Shown: in pieces, positions 24,563 to 32,418 of the stretch
Numbering within the stretch: position 1 is the stretch's first letter
Layout of the letters: the number at the start of each line of letters is the position of its first letter
Assembly: GCF_047730175.1 (NCBI RefSeq)
Contig: NZ_CP159833.1
Location: forward strand, 2,790,001 to 2,854,000
DNA from: Marifrigoribacter sp047730175
GTDB lineage: Bacteria; Bacteroidota; Bacteroidia; Flavobacteriales; Flavobacteriaceae
DNA: 64,000 nucleotides
Direction of reading: 5' to 3'
Made by a program: the position numbers and the translations under genes
Notes under the pieces: generated by a model
The model's input: only the letters and a program-made list of their open reading frames with translations
What the model was told of the DNA's origin: nothing
Databases searched by the model: none

Positions 24563-25834
24563 TTATTTAAATAAAGGTAAACCTGACATCATATCATTTA
24601 CATTTAAAGCAATTGATTCTAGTTTTTCTTCATTTTCAAAATTATTAATCACCGCATCTATAAAATCTACTATAGGTCCCATGTCGTTTTCCACAAGCCC
24701 CCTTGTTGTAATGGCTGCAGTACCTATACGTATTCCACTCGTAACAAAAGGAGATTTATCATCAAATGGAACCATATTTTTATTCACTGTAATATCAGCT
24801 TTTCCTAAAGCTTCTTCTGCTTGTTTACCATTAATATTTTTATTTCGAAGATCGATCAGCATCATGTGATTATCTGTTCCTCCGGAAATTACTTTATATC
24901 CTTTTTCCATAAAAGCTTCTGCCATAACTGAAGCATTTTTCTTCACTTGAATCATATAATGCAAGAAAGAATCGGTTAAAGCTTCACCAAATGCAATTGC
25001 CTTAGCAGCGATAACATGCTCTAATGGTCCCCCTTGATTTCCAGGAAAGATTCCACTATTTAATAAGGAAGACATTTTTTTAAGGTTTCCATTTTTCAAT
25101 TTTTGACCAAAAGGATTGTCAAAATCTTTTCCCATTAAAATCATCCCGCCTCTTGGTCCACGCAATGTTTTATGCGTTGTAGTAGTAATAATATGACAAT
25201 GTGGAACAGGATCACTAATAATTCCTTTTGCGATTAAACCCGCTGGATGTGCTATATCTGCTAATAAAATAGCACCCACTTTATCCGCTATTTCTCTAAA
25301 TCGTTTATAGTTTATATCTCTAGAATATGCAGAAGCTCCTGCAATAATCATTTTTGGTTGTGTTTCTATTGCAATTTCTTCAATGGTATCGTAGTTCAGC
25401 ATTCCAGTAGATTCCTCTACTCCATAAAAAACTGGATTGTATAGTTTTCCTGAAAAATTAACTGGAGATCCGTGTGTTAAATGTCCTCCATGTGATAAAT
25501 CGAATCCTAAAAATGTATCCCCAGGATTTAAACATGCCGCAAACACAGCTGTATTTGCTTGAGAACCACTATGCGGTTGTACGTTTGCATATTCAGCACC
25601 AAAAAGAGTCTTAGCTCTATCGATAGCTAATTGTTCTACTTCATCCACAATTTCGCAGCCTCCATAATATCTTTTCCCAGGATAACCTTCAGCATATTTA
25701 TTGGTTAAAACAGAACCGGTTGCTTCAAGTACCTGTTCGCTTACAAAATTTTCAGAAGCGATTAATTCTAATCCGTTTATTTGTCTTTGTTTTTCAGCTT
25801 CAATCAGCTCAAAAATTTGTTCATCCCTTGTCAT
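24563..25834 (-). CDS. glyA: Serine hydroxymethyltransferase
   Basis: GlyA is a PLP enzyme that converts serine and tetrahydrofolate to glycine and 5,10-methylene-THF, supplying one-carbon units. At 423 residues it has the family length. The PLP lysine sits in 'TTTTHKTLRGPRGG', and 'NKYAEGYPGKRYYGG' and 'QPHSGSQAN' are intact. It is divergent from fahA, with a TAnnTTTG box 26 bases upstream of its start, and is followed by the globin gene after 13 bases. Confidence 0.97.
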   Translation of the reverse strand: MTRDEQIFELIEAEKQRQINGLELIASENFVSEQVLEATGSVLTNKYAEGYPGKRYYGGCEIVDEVEQLAIDRAKTLFGAEYANVQPHSGSQANTAVFAACLNPGDTFLGFDLSHGGHLTHGSPVNFSGKLYNPVFYGVEESTGMLNYDTIEEIAIETQPKMIIAGASAYSRDINYKRFREIADKVGAILLADIAHPAGLIAKGIISDPVPHCHIITTTTHKTLRGPRGGMILMGKDFDNPFGQKLKNGNLKKMSSLLNSGIFPGNQGGPLEHVIAAKAIAFGEALTDSFLHYMIQVKKNASVMAEAFMEKGYKVISGGTDNHMMLIDLRNKNINGKQAEEALGKADITVNKNMVPFDDKSPFVTSGIRIGTAAITTRGLVENDMGPIVDFIDAVINNFENEEKLESIALNVNDMMSGLPLFK

Positions 25835-25860
25835 AAAAAATAATTTGAAAAATTCAAGAT

Positions 25861-25868
25861 CAAAAATA
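25861..25868 (-). promoter_or_regulatory. -7 box (TATTTTTG) of glyA
   Basis: A perfect minus-strand TAnnTTTG, 26 bases before the glyA ATG. It lies 32 bases from the opposing fahA box, so the upstream elements of the two divergent promoters overlap. Confidence 0.45.
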
Positions 25869-25900
25869 CAAAAAGCATTCAGTTAGTATAACAAAAATTA

Positions 25901-25908
25901 TATATTTG
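25901..25908 (+). promoter_or_regulatory. -7 box (TATATTTG) of fahA
   Basis: Perfect TAnnTTTG, 34 bases before the ATG at 25943. No clean -33 TTG is visible. Confidence 0.45.
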
Positions 25909-25942
25909 ATAAAGATTTTACTAACATATAAAAAACATATAT

Positions 25943-27220
25943 ATGCCACTTACTGCAAATGATCCCTCAAAAAAAACTTGGCTTGAAACTTCAACAAACA
26001 CAGATTTTCCTATTCAAAATATTCCGTTTGGAGTTTTTTTAACTAGAGATGATATTATTACTATAGGTACAAGAATTGGAGATTTTGCAATCGATTTAGG
26101 TGCATTACATCAATTAGGATACTTTAATGGAATTGATTTAACCGACGATCTTTTTATGCAAGACAGCCTTAATGATTTTATTGCCGATGGTAGAAAAACT
26201 TGGAGATTAGTTCGAAATCGTGTTTCAGATATATTTTTAGAAGGGAACTCTAATCTTCGTGATAATCAAGAGCACAGAAATATTGTGCTGTTTACCATGG
26301 ATGAAATTGAAATGCAATTGCCTGTAGATGTTGGGGATTATACCGATTTTTATGCAAGTAAAGAACATGCTACTAATGTAGGTAGTTTATTTAGAGATCC
26401 TGAAAATGCATTATTACCAAATTGGTTACATATTCCTATTGGGTATCATGGAAGAAGTTCATCTATTATTCCTTCAGGAACACCTGTAAGAAGACCTATT
26501 GGGCAATCAAAACCAGGAGATGATGGCGTACCAGGATTTGGCCCTTCAAAATTAGTAGATTTTGAATTAGAAATGGCTTTTATTACTACCGACGCTAACC
26601 ATTTAGGACAAAGTGTTTCTATTGATGAAGCAGAGGATTATATTTTTGGATTAGTATTATTTAACGATTGGAGTGCTAGAGATATTCAAGCATGGGAATA
26701 TGTGCCACTTGGGCCTTTCTTAGGAAAAAGCTTTGCCTCTACTATATCTCCTTGGATTGTTACATTAGATGCTTTAGAGCCATTTAGAACTAACGGTCCA
26801 TTACAAGATCCCGAACCTTTACCTTATTTACATCATGGTGACAATAAAAACTTTGATATAAAATTACAAGTGGGTATTCAACCTGAAAATGAGGAAGAAA
26901 CCGTGGTAGCCAATTCAAACTTTAAATATATGTATTGGTCTATGGCACAACAATTAACGCATCATACTGTAAATGGCTGTAATGTAAGATCAGGAGATAT
27001 GATGGGTAGTGGAACCATCTCCGGTCCTACCAAAGATTCATATGGATCTATGTTAGAATTATCTTGGAAAGGGCAAAATCCTATAACATTAAAAGATGGT
27101 ACCCTGAGGAAATTTATTAATGACAATGATACTGTTATCATGCGTGCTTATAGTGAAAAAGATGGGTTACGGATTGGTTTTGGTAACTGTGTAGGAAAAG
27201 TTCTTCCTGCAAATAAATAA
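25943..27220 (+). CDS. fahA: Fumarylacetoacetase
   Basis: FahA hydrolyses 4-fumarylacetoacetate to fumarate and acetoacetate, the last step of tyrosine/homogentisate breakdown. The 425-residue length and the motifs 'YHGRSSSIIPSGTP', 'LVDFELEMAF' (metal-binding Glu residues), 'VLFNDWSARDIQAWEYVPLGP' (in part: FNDWSARDIQAWEY) and 'GDMMGSGTISGPT' match the eukaryote-like family. The remaining tyrosine-degradation genes are not in the window. Behind the stop lies a 150-base coding-like remnant. Confidence 0.95.
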   Translation: MPLTANDPSKKTWLETSTNTDFPIQNIPFGVFLTRDDIITIGTRIGDFAIDLGALHQLGYFNGIDLTDDLFMQDSLNDFIADGRKTWRLVRNRVSDIFLEGNSNLRDNQEHRNIVLFTMDEIEMQLPVDVGDYTDFYASKEHATNVGSLFRDPENALLPNWLHIPIGYHGRSSSIIPSGTPVRRPIGQSKPGDDGVPGFGPSKLVDFELEMAFITTDANHLGQSVSIDEAEDYIFGLVLFNDWSARDIQAWEYVPLGPFLGKSFASTISPWIVTLDALEPFRTNGPLQDPEPLPYLHHGDNKNFDIKLQVGIQPENEEETVVANSNFKYMYWSMAQQLTHHTVNGCNVRSGDMMGSGTISGPTKDSYGSMLELSWKGQNPITLKDGTLRKFINDNDTVIMRAYSEKDGLRIGFGNCVGKVLPANK

Positions 27221-27373
27221 GGAAATGATAAAGAGGCGTTGACTTCAGACAATCTTGTTTTAATTAGTACCCTTTTTGAGTATTTCCCAAGCAGTGAACA
27301 AAAGGTATATGATGCTAGTGAAGATTTAAAAACTCAATTGAAAAAGGTTTTAGAAGAAAATACACTTAGATAA
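27221..27373 (+). pseudogene. Possible gene remnant behind fahA
   Basis: An open frame between two stops reads GNDKEALTSDNLVLISTLFE... to ...VLEENTLR with good codon use, but has no ATG; a TTG at 27239 is the only usual start. It overlaps the end of convergent ytxJ by 8 bases. It looks like the C-terminal end of a lost protein; the family was not recognised. It could also be an unusual 44-residue gene. Confidence 0.3.
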
Positions 27374-27758
27374 ATTGTTCTAAATCAATTGAATTTATTT
27401 CATAATGTGAAGCATGAGCAACTGTTTCAGTATTTTTTATAACAATAAGTTGAGGGCTTTGATGCATCACTTGAAGCTTGTGTCCTATTTCATTAGAAAT
27501 ATCTCTATAGTTCAATAAATCTAAATAATACAATTTTAGTTGGCTTGCTTCAATAGTATAATTACTTTCAAATTGTTTAATCACCATTCTGCTTATACCA
27601 CAGCGAGTAGAATGTTTAAATACTGCAACAGGAATCGATTTAGATTCTTCGATAATTTCATTTAATTGTTCAAGAGATTGAAGTTGATTCCAAGGAATTA
27701 CTTTTTTATCTTCTGAAGTAGTTTCATTCGTTCCAAATATTTTATTTAAGATTCCCAT
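27366..27758 (-). CDS. ytxJ: Bacillithiol-system redox protein YtxJ
   Basis: This 130-residue thioredoxin-fold protein has a monothiol site 'FKHSTRCGISRMVI' (Cys53), followed by the cis-Pro loop 'HQSPQLIVIKN'. The family (PF11009) is linked to bacillithiol metabolism and probably de-bacillithiolates proteins. Its presence suggests that the organism makes bacillithiol; the bsh genes are not in the window. It stands alone, with no terminator visible at its 3' end. Confidence 0.88.
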   Translation of the reverse strand: MGILNKIFGTNETTSEDKKVIPWNQLQSLEQLNEIIEESKSIPVAVFKHSTRCGISRMVIKQFESNYTIEASQLKLYYLDLLNYRDISNEIGHKLQVMHQSPQLIVIKNTETVAHASHYEINSIDLEQFI

Positions 27759-27869
27759 AATTTGTTTTCTTATTGGTAGTAAAAATACTAAATACTTACA
27801 GACTAATTTAGATAACAGAATCTATTTAATTTAAATGGATTAAAATATTAATTTCATAATACCATAAAA

Positions 27870-27900
27870 AAATCCCCTTTATTAAAACTAAAGGGGATTT
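27870..27900 (-). terminator. Terminator of the secreted redoxin gene
   Basis: AAATCCCCTTTA (27870-27881) pairs perfectly with TAAAGGGGATTT (27889-27900), with flanking A- and T-runs, 29 bases behind the redoxin stop. Confidence 0.85.
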
Positions 27901-27928
27901 TAATTTATATCAATTAATAAGCAATAGC

Positions 27929-28723
27929 TTATTTAATAATAATCTTTTTTGTAGAAGAACTTGTATCAGTATTAACTTGTACAAAATATACTCCTGAATT
28001 AACAGATAGGTTAATAGTAACCTGATTTGAACTTTCATTGTTAGAATAAACTAGTTTACCCGTTACATCAAAAACAGTAATATTTTTAGCTATTTGAGTT
28101 ACTAATTCAACAGTAATGTTCTGCCCGTTAGATATAGTTGGGAAAATAGAAAATTCAACATTATCATTATCTAAAACACCTAAACTACAAACCATTACTT
28201 CAGGGTCTACTCCTGCTGGTAATGCACTTTCATAAGTTTGCACTCCCGCTATTGGCCAAATATCATTAACTAATAATGTTCTGTCGGGTCCTACTAGACA
28301 ATACGTTGGATAAGCAGCAACTCCAAAGTTAGAATCTACAGCTCCAGCACCACCATCAGCACTTACTGCTGGTGCATGATTAAAAGGTCCACCATATTGT
28401 TCTTCAAAATCTATAACCTCTTGGTCTGTATCAGATCCATTATTTATAGAAATCATCACAAGATCTCCTTCATTACATCCGTATTTATCAAAAAACTCAT
28501 TAAAAATTGGTTGAGTAACTTGACAAGGCCCACATGTATCAAAGAAAAAATCTAAATAAATGTATTGTCCAGCTTCAGCATAAGTATTCAGATTATGTAC
28601 AACGCCGAAAACATCAGTTACTGTAAAGTCATCTACAGTATCACCTACATTATAATTGTTTATTTGAGCGAAAGAAGCTATTGAAATTGTCATCAAAAGC
28701 AATAAGGAAGTAATTTTTTTCAT
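27929..28723 (-). CDS. Secreted thioredoxin-fold protein with T9SS type A sorting domain
   Basis: The 264-residue protein has a signal peptide (MKKITSLLLLMTISIASFAQ), a TlpA/redoxin-like domain with CGPC active site (Cys64-Cys67), and a C-terminal T9SS sorting domain of about 75 residues ('VEFSIFPTISNGQNITVELV', 'SGVYFVQVNTD', ending KKIIIK). It is thus a predicted disulfide-active enzyme exported through the type IX system to the cell surface or medium. A TATATTCG box (28744-28751, minus strand) precedes the start. Redoxins with sorting tails are known in the phylum but their partners are unknown. Confidence 0.88.
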   Translation of the reverse strand: MKKITSLLLLMTISIASFAQINNYNVGDTVDDFTVTDVFGVVHNLNTYAEAGQYIYLDFFFDTCGPCQVTQPIFNEFFDKYGCNEGDLVMISINNGSDTDQEVIDFEEQYGGPFNHAPAVSADGGAGAVDSNFGVAAYPTYCLVGPDRTLLVNDIWPIAGVQTYESALPAGVDPEVMVCSLGVLDNDNVEFSIFPTISNGQNITVELVTQIAKNITVFDVTGKLVYSNNESSNQVTINLSVNSGVYFVQVNTDTSSSTKKIIIK

Positions 28724-28763
28724 AATAGTTTTTTTAGTTTGGGCGAATATATTAATTTATATT

Positions 28764-29151
28764 TTAACAAATAATTATGTTATTAAAAAGTGTGCTTTTA
28801 TTGAAAGAAAAGGCATAAGTAATTTTCTTAATTCTGCAAAAAAAAATCTTGTTCTTGAATATACTACTCAGGTTTTAGTAGATGAATTAGATATTAAATT
28901 TACTTAAAAACAATAGAAATACAAACTAGAAAAGCTAAAGTGTTTCAAAATAGTACTTTAAGAAAAGAAAGAAAGCCAAAATCATAGAGGTTTTATTTAT
29001 TCCAAAAGGATTCATAATTAAAGTCGAGGGTATTTTTGACAATACCTATCAAAACCCATTCAATCCAAATCCAAACCAAGGACTTCAACTTGGCAAACAA
29101 AGTATTGTTGAAATGATGACTGCATTTTATAATTACATTATTGTGAAATAA
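28764..29151 (+). pseudogene. Decayed gene fragments, one resembling a copper monooxygenase C-terminus
   Basis: Two coding-like stretches without starts are seen. The first ends at 28907 (...NLVLEYTTQVLVDELDIKFT). The second runs about 28954-29151 and contains IPKGFIIKVEGIFDNTYQNP, then FNPNPN and SIVEMMTAFYNYI. The latter pattern (YDNT..NP.NPNP...W/L G.Q...EMM) matches the C-terminal end of ascorbate-dependent copper type II monooxygenase-like proteins. The upstream body is missing, so this is a remnant. The 480 bases between the redoxin and tetR genes hold nothing else I can support except the operator-like repeat at 29157. Confidence 0.45.
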
Positions 29152-29156
29152 AAATT

Positions 29157-29170
29157 ATACCAATTAGTAT
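29157..29170. promoter_or_regulatory. Candidate TetR operator upstream of the regulator gene
   Basis: ATACC-AATT-AGTAT is an imperfect dyad 36 bases before the tetR GTG start. It agrees at 11 of 14 positions with the perfect-armed ATACC-ATTC-GGTAT before the thioesterase gene at 29820. Confidence 0.4.
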
Positions 29171-29205
29171 ATTAATCATACATTAGTGGTCTAAACTTAT
29201 TCTAA

Positions 29206-29802
29206 GTGATTTCTAAATCTGAAAAAACTACACGGTTTATTATTGAAAAAGTAGCTCCTCTTTTTAATCAAAAGGGATATGCCGCTACATCCATGTCTGA
29301 TATTACTAAAGCTACAGGCCTAACAAAAGGGGCTATTTATGGCAACTTTAAAAATAAAGAAGCTGTTGCAATCGCAGCATTTAACAAAAACGTAAATGAT
29401 CTTTTAAAACGGATTGCTAAACATCAAGAGCAAAGTAAGTCACCGCTAGAGAAACTATTTCTTATCATAGATTTCTACAAAGGCTATTATGATTACAGTC
29501 AGGAACTTGGAGGATGTCCGTTACTTAATATTGGTGTAGATGCTAAAAATCAAAATACTTCATTATTAAATCAAGTACGCTATGTTATTAATAAAACACA
29601 GAATAATATTGCCAAGCTTGTTGAATGGGGAAAAGCTGAAGGAGAAATTAAGAATAATGTTGACGCTGTCTTATTCTCTAAAAATTTATATAGTAGAATT
29701 GAAGGGGCTATTTTTATGACCTATACTATGGACGATGACAGTTATTTACAAGAAGCAATGAATGAAATAGACGAATTAATTAAAAAAGATTTACAAGTAT
29801 AA
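29206..29802 (+). CDS. TetR/AcrR family transcriptional regulator
   Basis: This 198-residue repressor-type protein has the N-terminal TetR HTH ('TSMSDITKATGLTKGAIYGN', about residues 27-47) and a helical ligand-binding C-terminal part with 'GGCPLLNIGVDA', a pattern seen in TetR_C domains of the AcrR/YxaF kind. Start is GTG at 29206. It lies 38 bases before an acyl-CoA thioesterase, with a dyad between the two genes, so it probably controls that gene and itself. The inducer may be an acyl-CoA, by association only. Confidence 0.9.
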   Translation: MISKSEKTTRFIIEKVAPLFNQKGYAATSMSDITKATGLTKGAIYGNFKNKEAVAIAAFNKNVNDLLKRIAKHQEQSKSPLEKLFLIIDFYKGYYDYSQELGGCPLLNIGVDAKNQNTSLLNQVRYVINKTQNNIAKLVEWGKAEGEIKNNVDAVLFSKNLYSRIEGAIFMTYTMDDDSYLQEAMNEIDELIKKDLQV

Positions 29803-29819
29803 AAAATTTAACCTAACAC

Positions 29820-29833
29820 ATACCATTCGGTAT
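29820..29833. promoter_or_regulatory. Candidate TetR operator before the thioesterase gene
   Basis: ATACC-ATTC-GGTAT has perfect 5-base arms and ends 7 bases before the ATG at 29841; it resembles the ACCNNNNGGT-type sites of TetR proteins. Binding here would block initiation directly. Confidence 0.45.
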
Positions 29834-29840
29834 TTATATT

Positions 29841-30326
29841 ATGAATGATTTACCTAAAATATTAGAAAGCACTACAAAAATTAGATTTCAGGATTGCGAT
29901 CCTTTTAATCATTTAAATAACGCATCCTATATCAATTACCTCATAAATGCGAGAGAAGATCAATTAATTAAATATTATAATATTGATATTTATAAAATGG
30001 CTCGTGAAACAGCAAAAAGCTGGGTGGTTGGCAGTAATCAAATTGCTTATTTAAAACCAGCATTCTTAATGGAAGAAGTAATTATAGATTCTCAGTTATT
30101 AGAATTCAATAATTCCGTATTAAAAGTAGAACTGCGAATGTGGAATAAAGCAAAAACAGAGATTAAAGCCATTATGTGGAGTTCATTTGTACATTTTAAC
30201 TTGTTAAAGCAAGAAAGAGAAACACATTCGGAATCTTTGATGAGCTTATTTAATACGGTTTTAAATCCCATTGAATCAACCACTTTCGAAAACAGAATCT
30301 CTTCATTTAAAAAAAGAAAAATGTAG
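29841..30326 (+). CDS. Acyl-CoA thioesterase (hotdog fold, 4HBT type)
   Basis: The 161-residue protein has the 4-hydroxybenzoyl-CoA thioesterase signature 'RFQDCDPFNHLNNASYINYL' with the catalytic-region Asp18/Asp20 and His24. Such enzymes hydrolyse acyl-CoA esters. It is 38 bases behind the TetR gene and is probably its target. The exact substrate cannot be told. Confidence 0.87.
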   Translation: MNDLPKILESTTKIRFQDCDPFNHLNNASYINYLINAREDQLIKYYNIDIYKMARETAKSWVVGSNQIAYLKPAFLMEEVIIDSQLLEFNNSVLKVELRMWNKAKTEIKAIMWSSFVHFNLLKQERETHSESLMSLFNTVLNPIESTTFENRISSFKKRKM

Positions 30327-30376
30327 CAAAATTGTTTTTGGCTCGTCTTAATAGCATCAATCAAAAATTAACGGTC

Positions 30377-30508
30377 ATGAGAACAATTAAGACAAAAACA
30401 AAAAGTACAACAAGTAATTTTAAAAGAAACACGCCTTTGGCAATTTACATTGGTACCATTACAATGATTACGGTTACCTATAGTTTAGTACTCTTTTTTA
30501 CCATATAA
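30377..30508 (+). CDS. Small membrane protein (43 aa)
   Basis: ATG to TAA encodes 43 residues: a basic, Thr/Lys-rich N-terminus (MRTIKTKTKSTTSNFKRN) followed by one transmembrane segment (about 21-43) ending LVLFFTI. The positive-inside rule places the N-terminus in the cytoplasm. Codon use fits. It lies 50 bases after the thioesterase and may be co-transcribed with it. Function unknown. Confidence 0.6.
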   Translation: MRTIKTKTKSTTSNFKRNTPLAIYIGTITMITVTYSLVLFFTI

Positions 30509-30510
30509 TA

Positions 30511-30539
30511 TTGAAATAAATATGTTACTTTTATCTTTT
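30511..30539 (+). promoter_or_regulatory. Candidate promoter of the histidine phosphatase gene (TTG-N18-TATCTTTT)
   Basis: A -33 TTG at 30511-30513 and a -7-like TATCTTTT at 30532-30539 (one change from TAnnTTTG) are spaced 18 bases. The -7 box sits in the loop between the arms of a perfect inverted repeat. Confidence 0.45.
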
Positions 30540-30559
30540 AAAATAACATATTTATTTCA
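30512..30559. repeat. Perfect 16-base inverted repeat flanking the -7 box
   Basis: Arms at 30512-30527 (TGAAATAAATATGTTA) and 30544-30559 (TAACATATTTATTTCA) are exactly complementary around a 16-base centre. The right arm includes the A of the ATG at 30559. It may be an operator for a dimer pair, or an RNA hairpin closing the translation start; AT-rich, no T-tract. Confidence 0.7.
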
Positions 30560-31122
30560 TGAAAAAGTTAATCCTACTAAGTCTAATTCTTGTTGTTTTT
30601 TCCTGTAACAATTCAGAAAAAAAAGAAAATAATTCTAATACTGAAATAGAAGGAACGTCATCTAAATCATCTTTAGGCGCTACAGAAACTACCTATTATT
30701 TAATTAGACATGCTGAAAAAGACAGAAGCGACTCAACTAATAATGACCCTGGTTTAACTGAAAAAGGGGTAGAAAGAGCTAAATACTGGGCAACTTATTT
30801 CAGTGATAAAAATATCAATCAAATTTTTTCAACAGACTATAACAGAACACAACTAACCTCCTACTATGTTTCTGTAGATTATTATCTCGGTGTGCAATAT
30901 TATATACCTAATGAGTTGTATGCTGATGATTTTAAGTCGATTACGAAAGGAGAAACTATTTTAATAGTAGGCCATAGTAATACGATTCCTCGTTTAGTTA
31001 ATAATATGCTTGGGGAAAATAAATATCCAGATATGGATGACTTTGATAACTCTAGCCTTTATATCGTCAAAATTATAGGAGAAACTATTATTTCTGAAGT
31101 TGTAAAAGTAGAAATTCAATAA
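30559..31122 (+). CDS. Lipoprotein of the histidine phosphatase (phosphoglycerate mutase-like) family
   Basis: The 187-residue protein starts with a lipoprotein signal (MKKLILLSLILVVFSC, Cys16) and a Ser/Asn/Lys linker, then a histidine phosphatase domain. The phospho-acceptor motif is 'IRHAEK' (Arg50, His51), with a second Arg at 'DYNRT' (Arg96) and 'VGHSNTIPR' (His139). It resembles SixA-like phosphohistidine phosphatases but is anchored outside the cytoplasm, so its substrate is unclear. Its 3' end overlaps the convergent DUF6503-like gene by 7 bases. Confidence 0.88.
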   Translation: MKKLILLSLILVVFSCNNSEKKENNSNTEIEGTSSKSSLGATETTYYLIRHAEKDRSDSTNNDPGLTEKGVERAKYWATYFSDKNINQIFSTDYNRTQLTSYYVSVDYYLGVQYYIPNELYADDFKSITKGETILIVGHSNTIPRLVNNMLGENKYPDMDDFDNSSLYIVKIIGETIISEVVKVEIQ

Positions 31123-31853
31123 GAAACTCCTATACTTTCATTTTCAATTTTAGAAAGTAGTTTAAGTTTACCTTTTTGAAACAATTCATCTAAATTTGTT
31201 AGAGGAGTTTCTAATGATTCTGGCTTATAATTGTTATAATCCACAAATCGTATTCCTTCAATGATTCGCACATTATATGCTTCCCTAAAACGAATTCCCC
31301 CACCATTCACGCTATATTGATACGCTAAATAGTCAACTGTATAGTTTTCTTTATGAATCCAATACACAAAAGTATCATCGTAATCAGTTCCACCACCTTC
31401 TTTTTTAAAATGCACTCCTATTTCATAGTAAGGTTCGTTATTAATAGTTGATTCTCCAAGCATTTCTTTAATAACTGCAGCATCATTTAAACCATAAGGT
31501 AATTGCGCAAAATAATGTACAGAATTTACACTATTACCATACTTAACAGCCATACTATCAACCACTGTTAAAAGTGTATCGTTTTTAAATCTTTGAAATC
31601 CTTTATTAGATAAAATATCTCTCGTAACACCCGTTGAATCATTTGTAATTCTTTCAAACTTATAATACGCTTCTTTTCTTGTGCTGACATAGCATCGATC
31701 TCTAAAAGTAAAATCTATAATCGCATTTTCACAATACTCATTACATGCTTTATTGATAGCCATATCAATAATATTTTGGGCAGACTCTACTTTCTTTTCC
31801 TGCTTGCAAGAAAAAGATAAAGTTAGTATCAATAGGAAAAAAAAGTATTTCAT
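31116..31853 (-). CDS. DUF6503-like lipoprotein
   Basis: From the ATG at 31853 the protein has 245 residues and a lipoprotein signal peptide (MKYFFFLLILTLSFSC, Cys16); the longer frame to 31892 adds 13 residues before the signal and is unlikely. The mature part is beta-rich, with 'AIIDFTFRDRCYVSTRKEAY' and 'GGGTDYDDTFVYWIHKEN', as in Bacteroidota DUF6503 proteins, which have an LolA-like look. Function unknown. Convergent with the phosphatase and divergent from smpB. Confidence 0.75.
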   Translation of the reverse strand: MKYFFFLLILTLSFSCKQEKKVESAQNIIDMAINKACNEYCENAIIDFTFRDRCYVSTRKEAYYKFERITNDSTGVTRDILSNKGFQRFKNDTLLTVVDSMAVKYGNSVNSVHYFAQLPYGLNDAAVIKEMLGESTINNEPYYEIGVHFKKEGGGTDYDDTFVYWIHKENYTVDYLAYQYSVNGGGIRFREAYNVRIIEGIRFVDYNNYKPESLETPLTNLDELFQKGKLKLLSKIENESIGVSY

Positions 31854-31940
31854 TAGGTTCGAATTTAGTGAATTAGTCAGCAAAATAGTCACACCTTACA
31901 ATTGGATGTATTTCTGAAATGAATTTTACTAAAATAGTCT

Positions 31941-31948
31941 TATTTTTG
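31941..31948 (+). promoter_or_regulatory. -7 box (TATTTTTG) of smpB
   Basis: Perfect TAnnTTTG ending 5 bases before the smpB ATG, which would put the transcription start at or next to the start codon. Confidence 0.5.
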
Positions 31949-31953
31949 CTGTT

Positions 31954-32418
31954 ATGGCATTACAAAAAACAGTTAAAATAAAAAATCGTAAAGCTCGATT
32001 TGAATACGAAATCATCAGTAGATATACTGCAGGTATCGTATTACAAGGTACTGAAATTAAAGCCATTCGTGAAGGTAAAGCCTCTATCGCTGAAAGTTTT
32101 TGTGAATTTTCAAACAATGAGTTATTTGTTATTAATATGACTATTCAAGAATATTCACATGGTAATAGTTATAACCATAGCCCAAAAAGTGAACGTAAAC
32201 TATTACTAAATAGAAAGGAATTAAAAAAACTTGAAAAGGAGGTTAAAAATTCAGGACTTACCATTATTCCTTTGTTACTATTTACCAACGATAACGGGCT
32301 TGCTAAAGTTGAGATAGCTTTATGCCGTGGTAAAAAACAATTCGATAAAAGAGAAACTTTGAAGGATCGTGATAATAAACGTGATTTGAGTAGAATCAAG
32401 AAGGATTTTAATAATTAG
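31954..32418 (+). CDS. smpB: SsrA-binding protein SmpB
   Basis: SmpB binds tmRNA and brings it to stalled ribosomes for trans-translation. The 154-residue protein has the OB-fold motifs 'RYTAGIVLQGTEIKAIREGK', 'YSHGNSYNHSPKSERKLLL' (shown in part) and the basic C-terminal tail 'KRETLKDRDNKRDLSRIKKD' that enters the ribosomal A site. The ATG is 5 bases from a -7 box. It overlaps the 3' end of convergent pcm by 4 bases. The ssrA gene itself is not in this window. Confidence 0.97.
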   Translation: MALQKTVKIKNRKARFEYEIISRYTAGIVLQGTEIKAIREGKASIAESFCEFSNNELFVINMTIQEYSHGNSYNHSPKSERKLLLNRKELKKLEKEVKNSGLTIIPLLLFTNDNGLAKVEIALCRGKKQFDKRETLKDRDNKRDLSRIKKDFNN

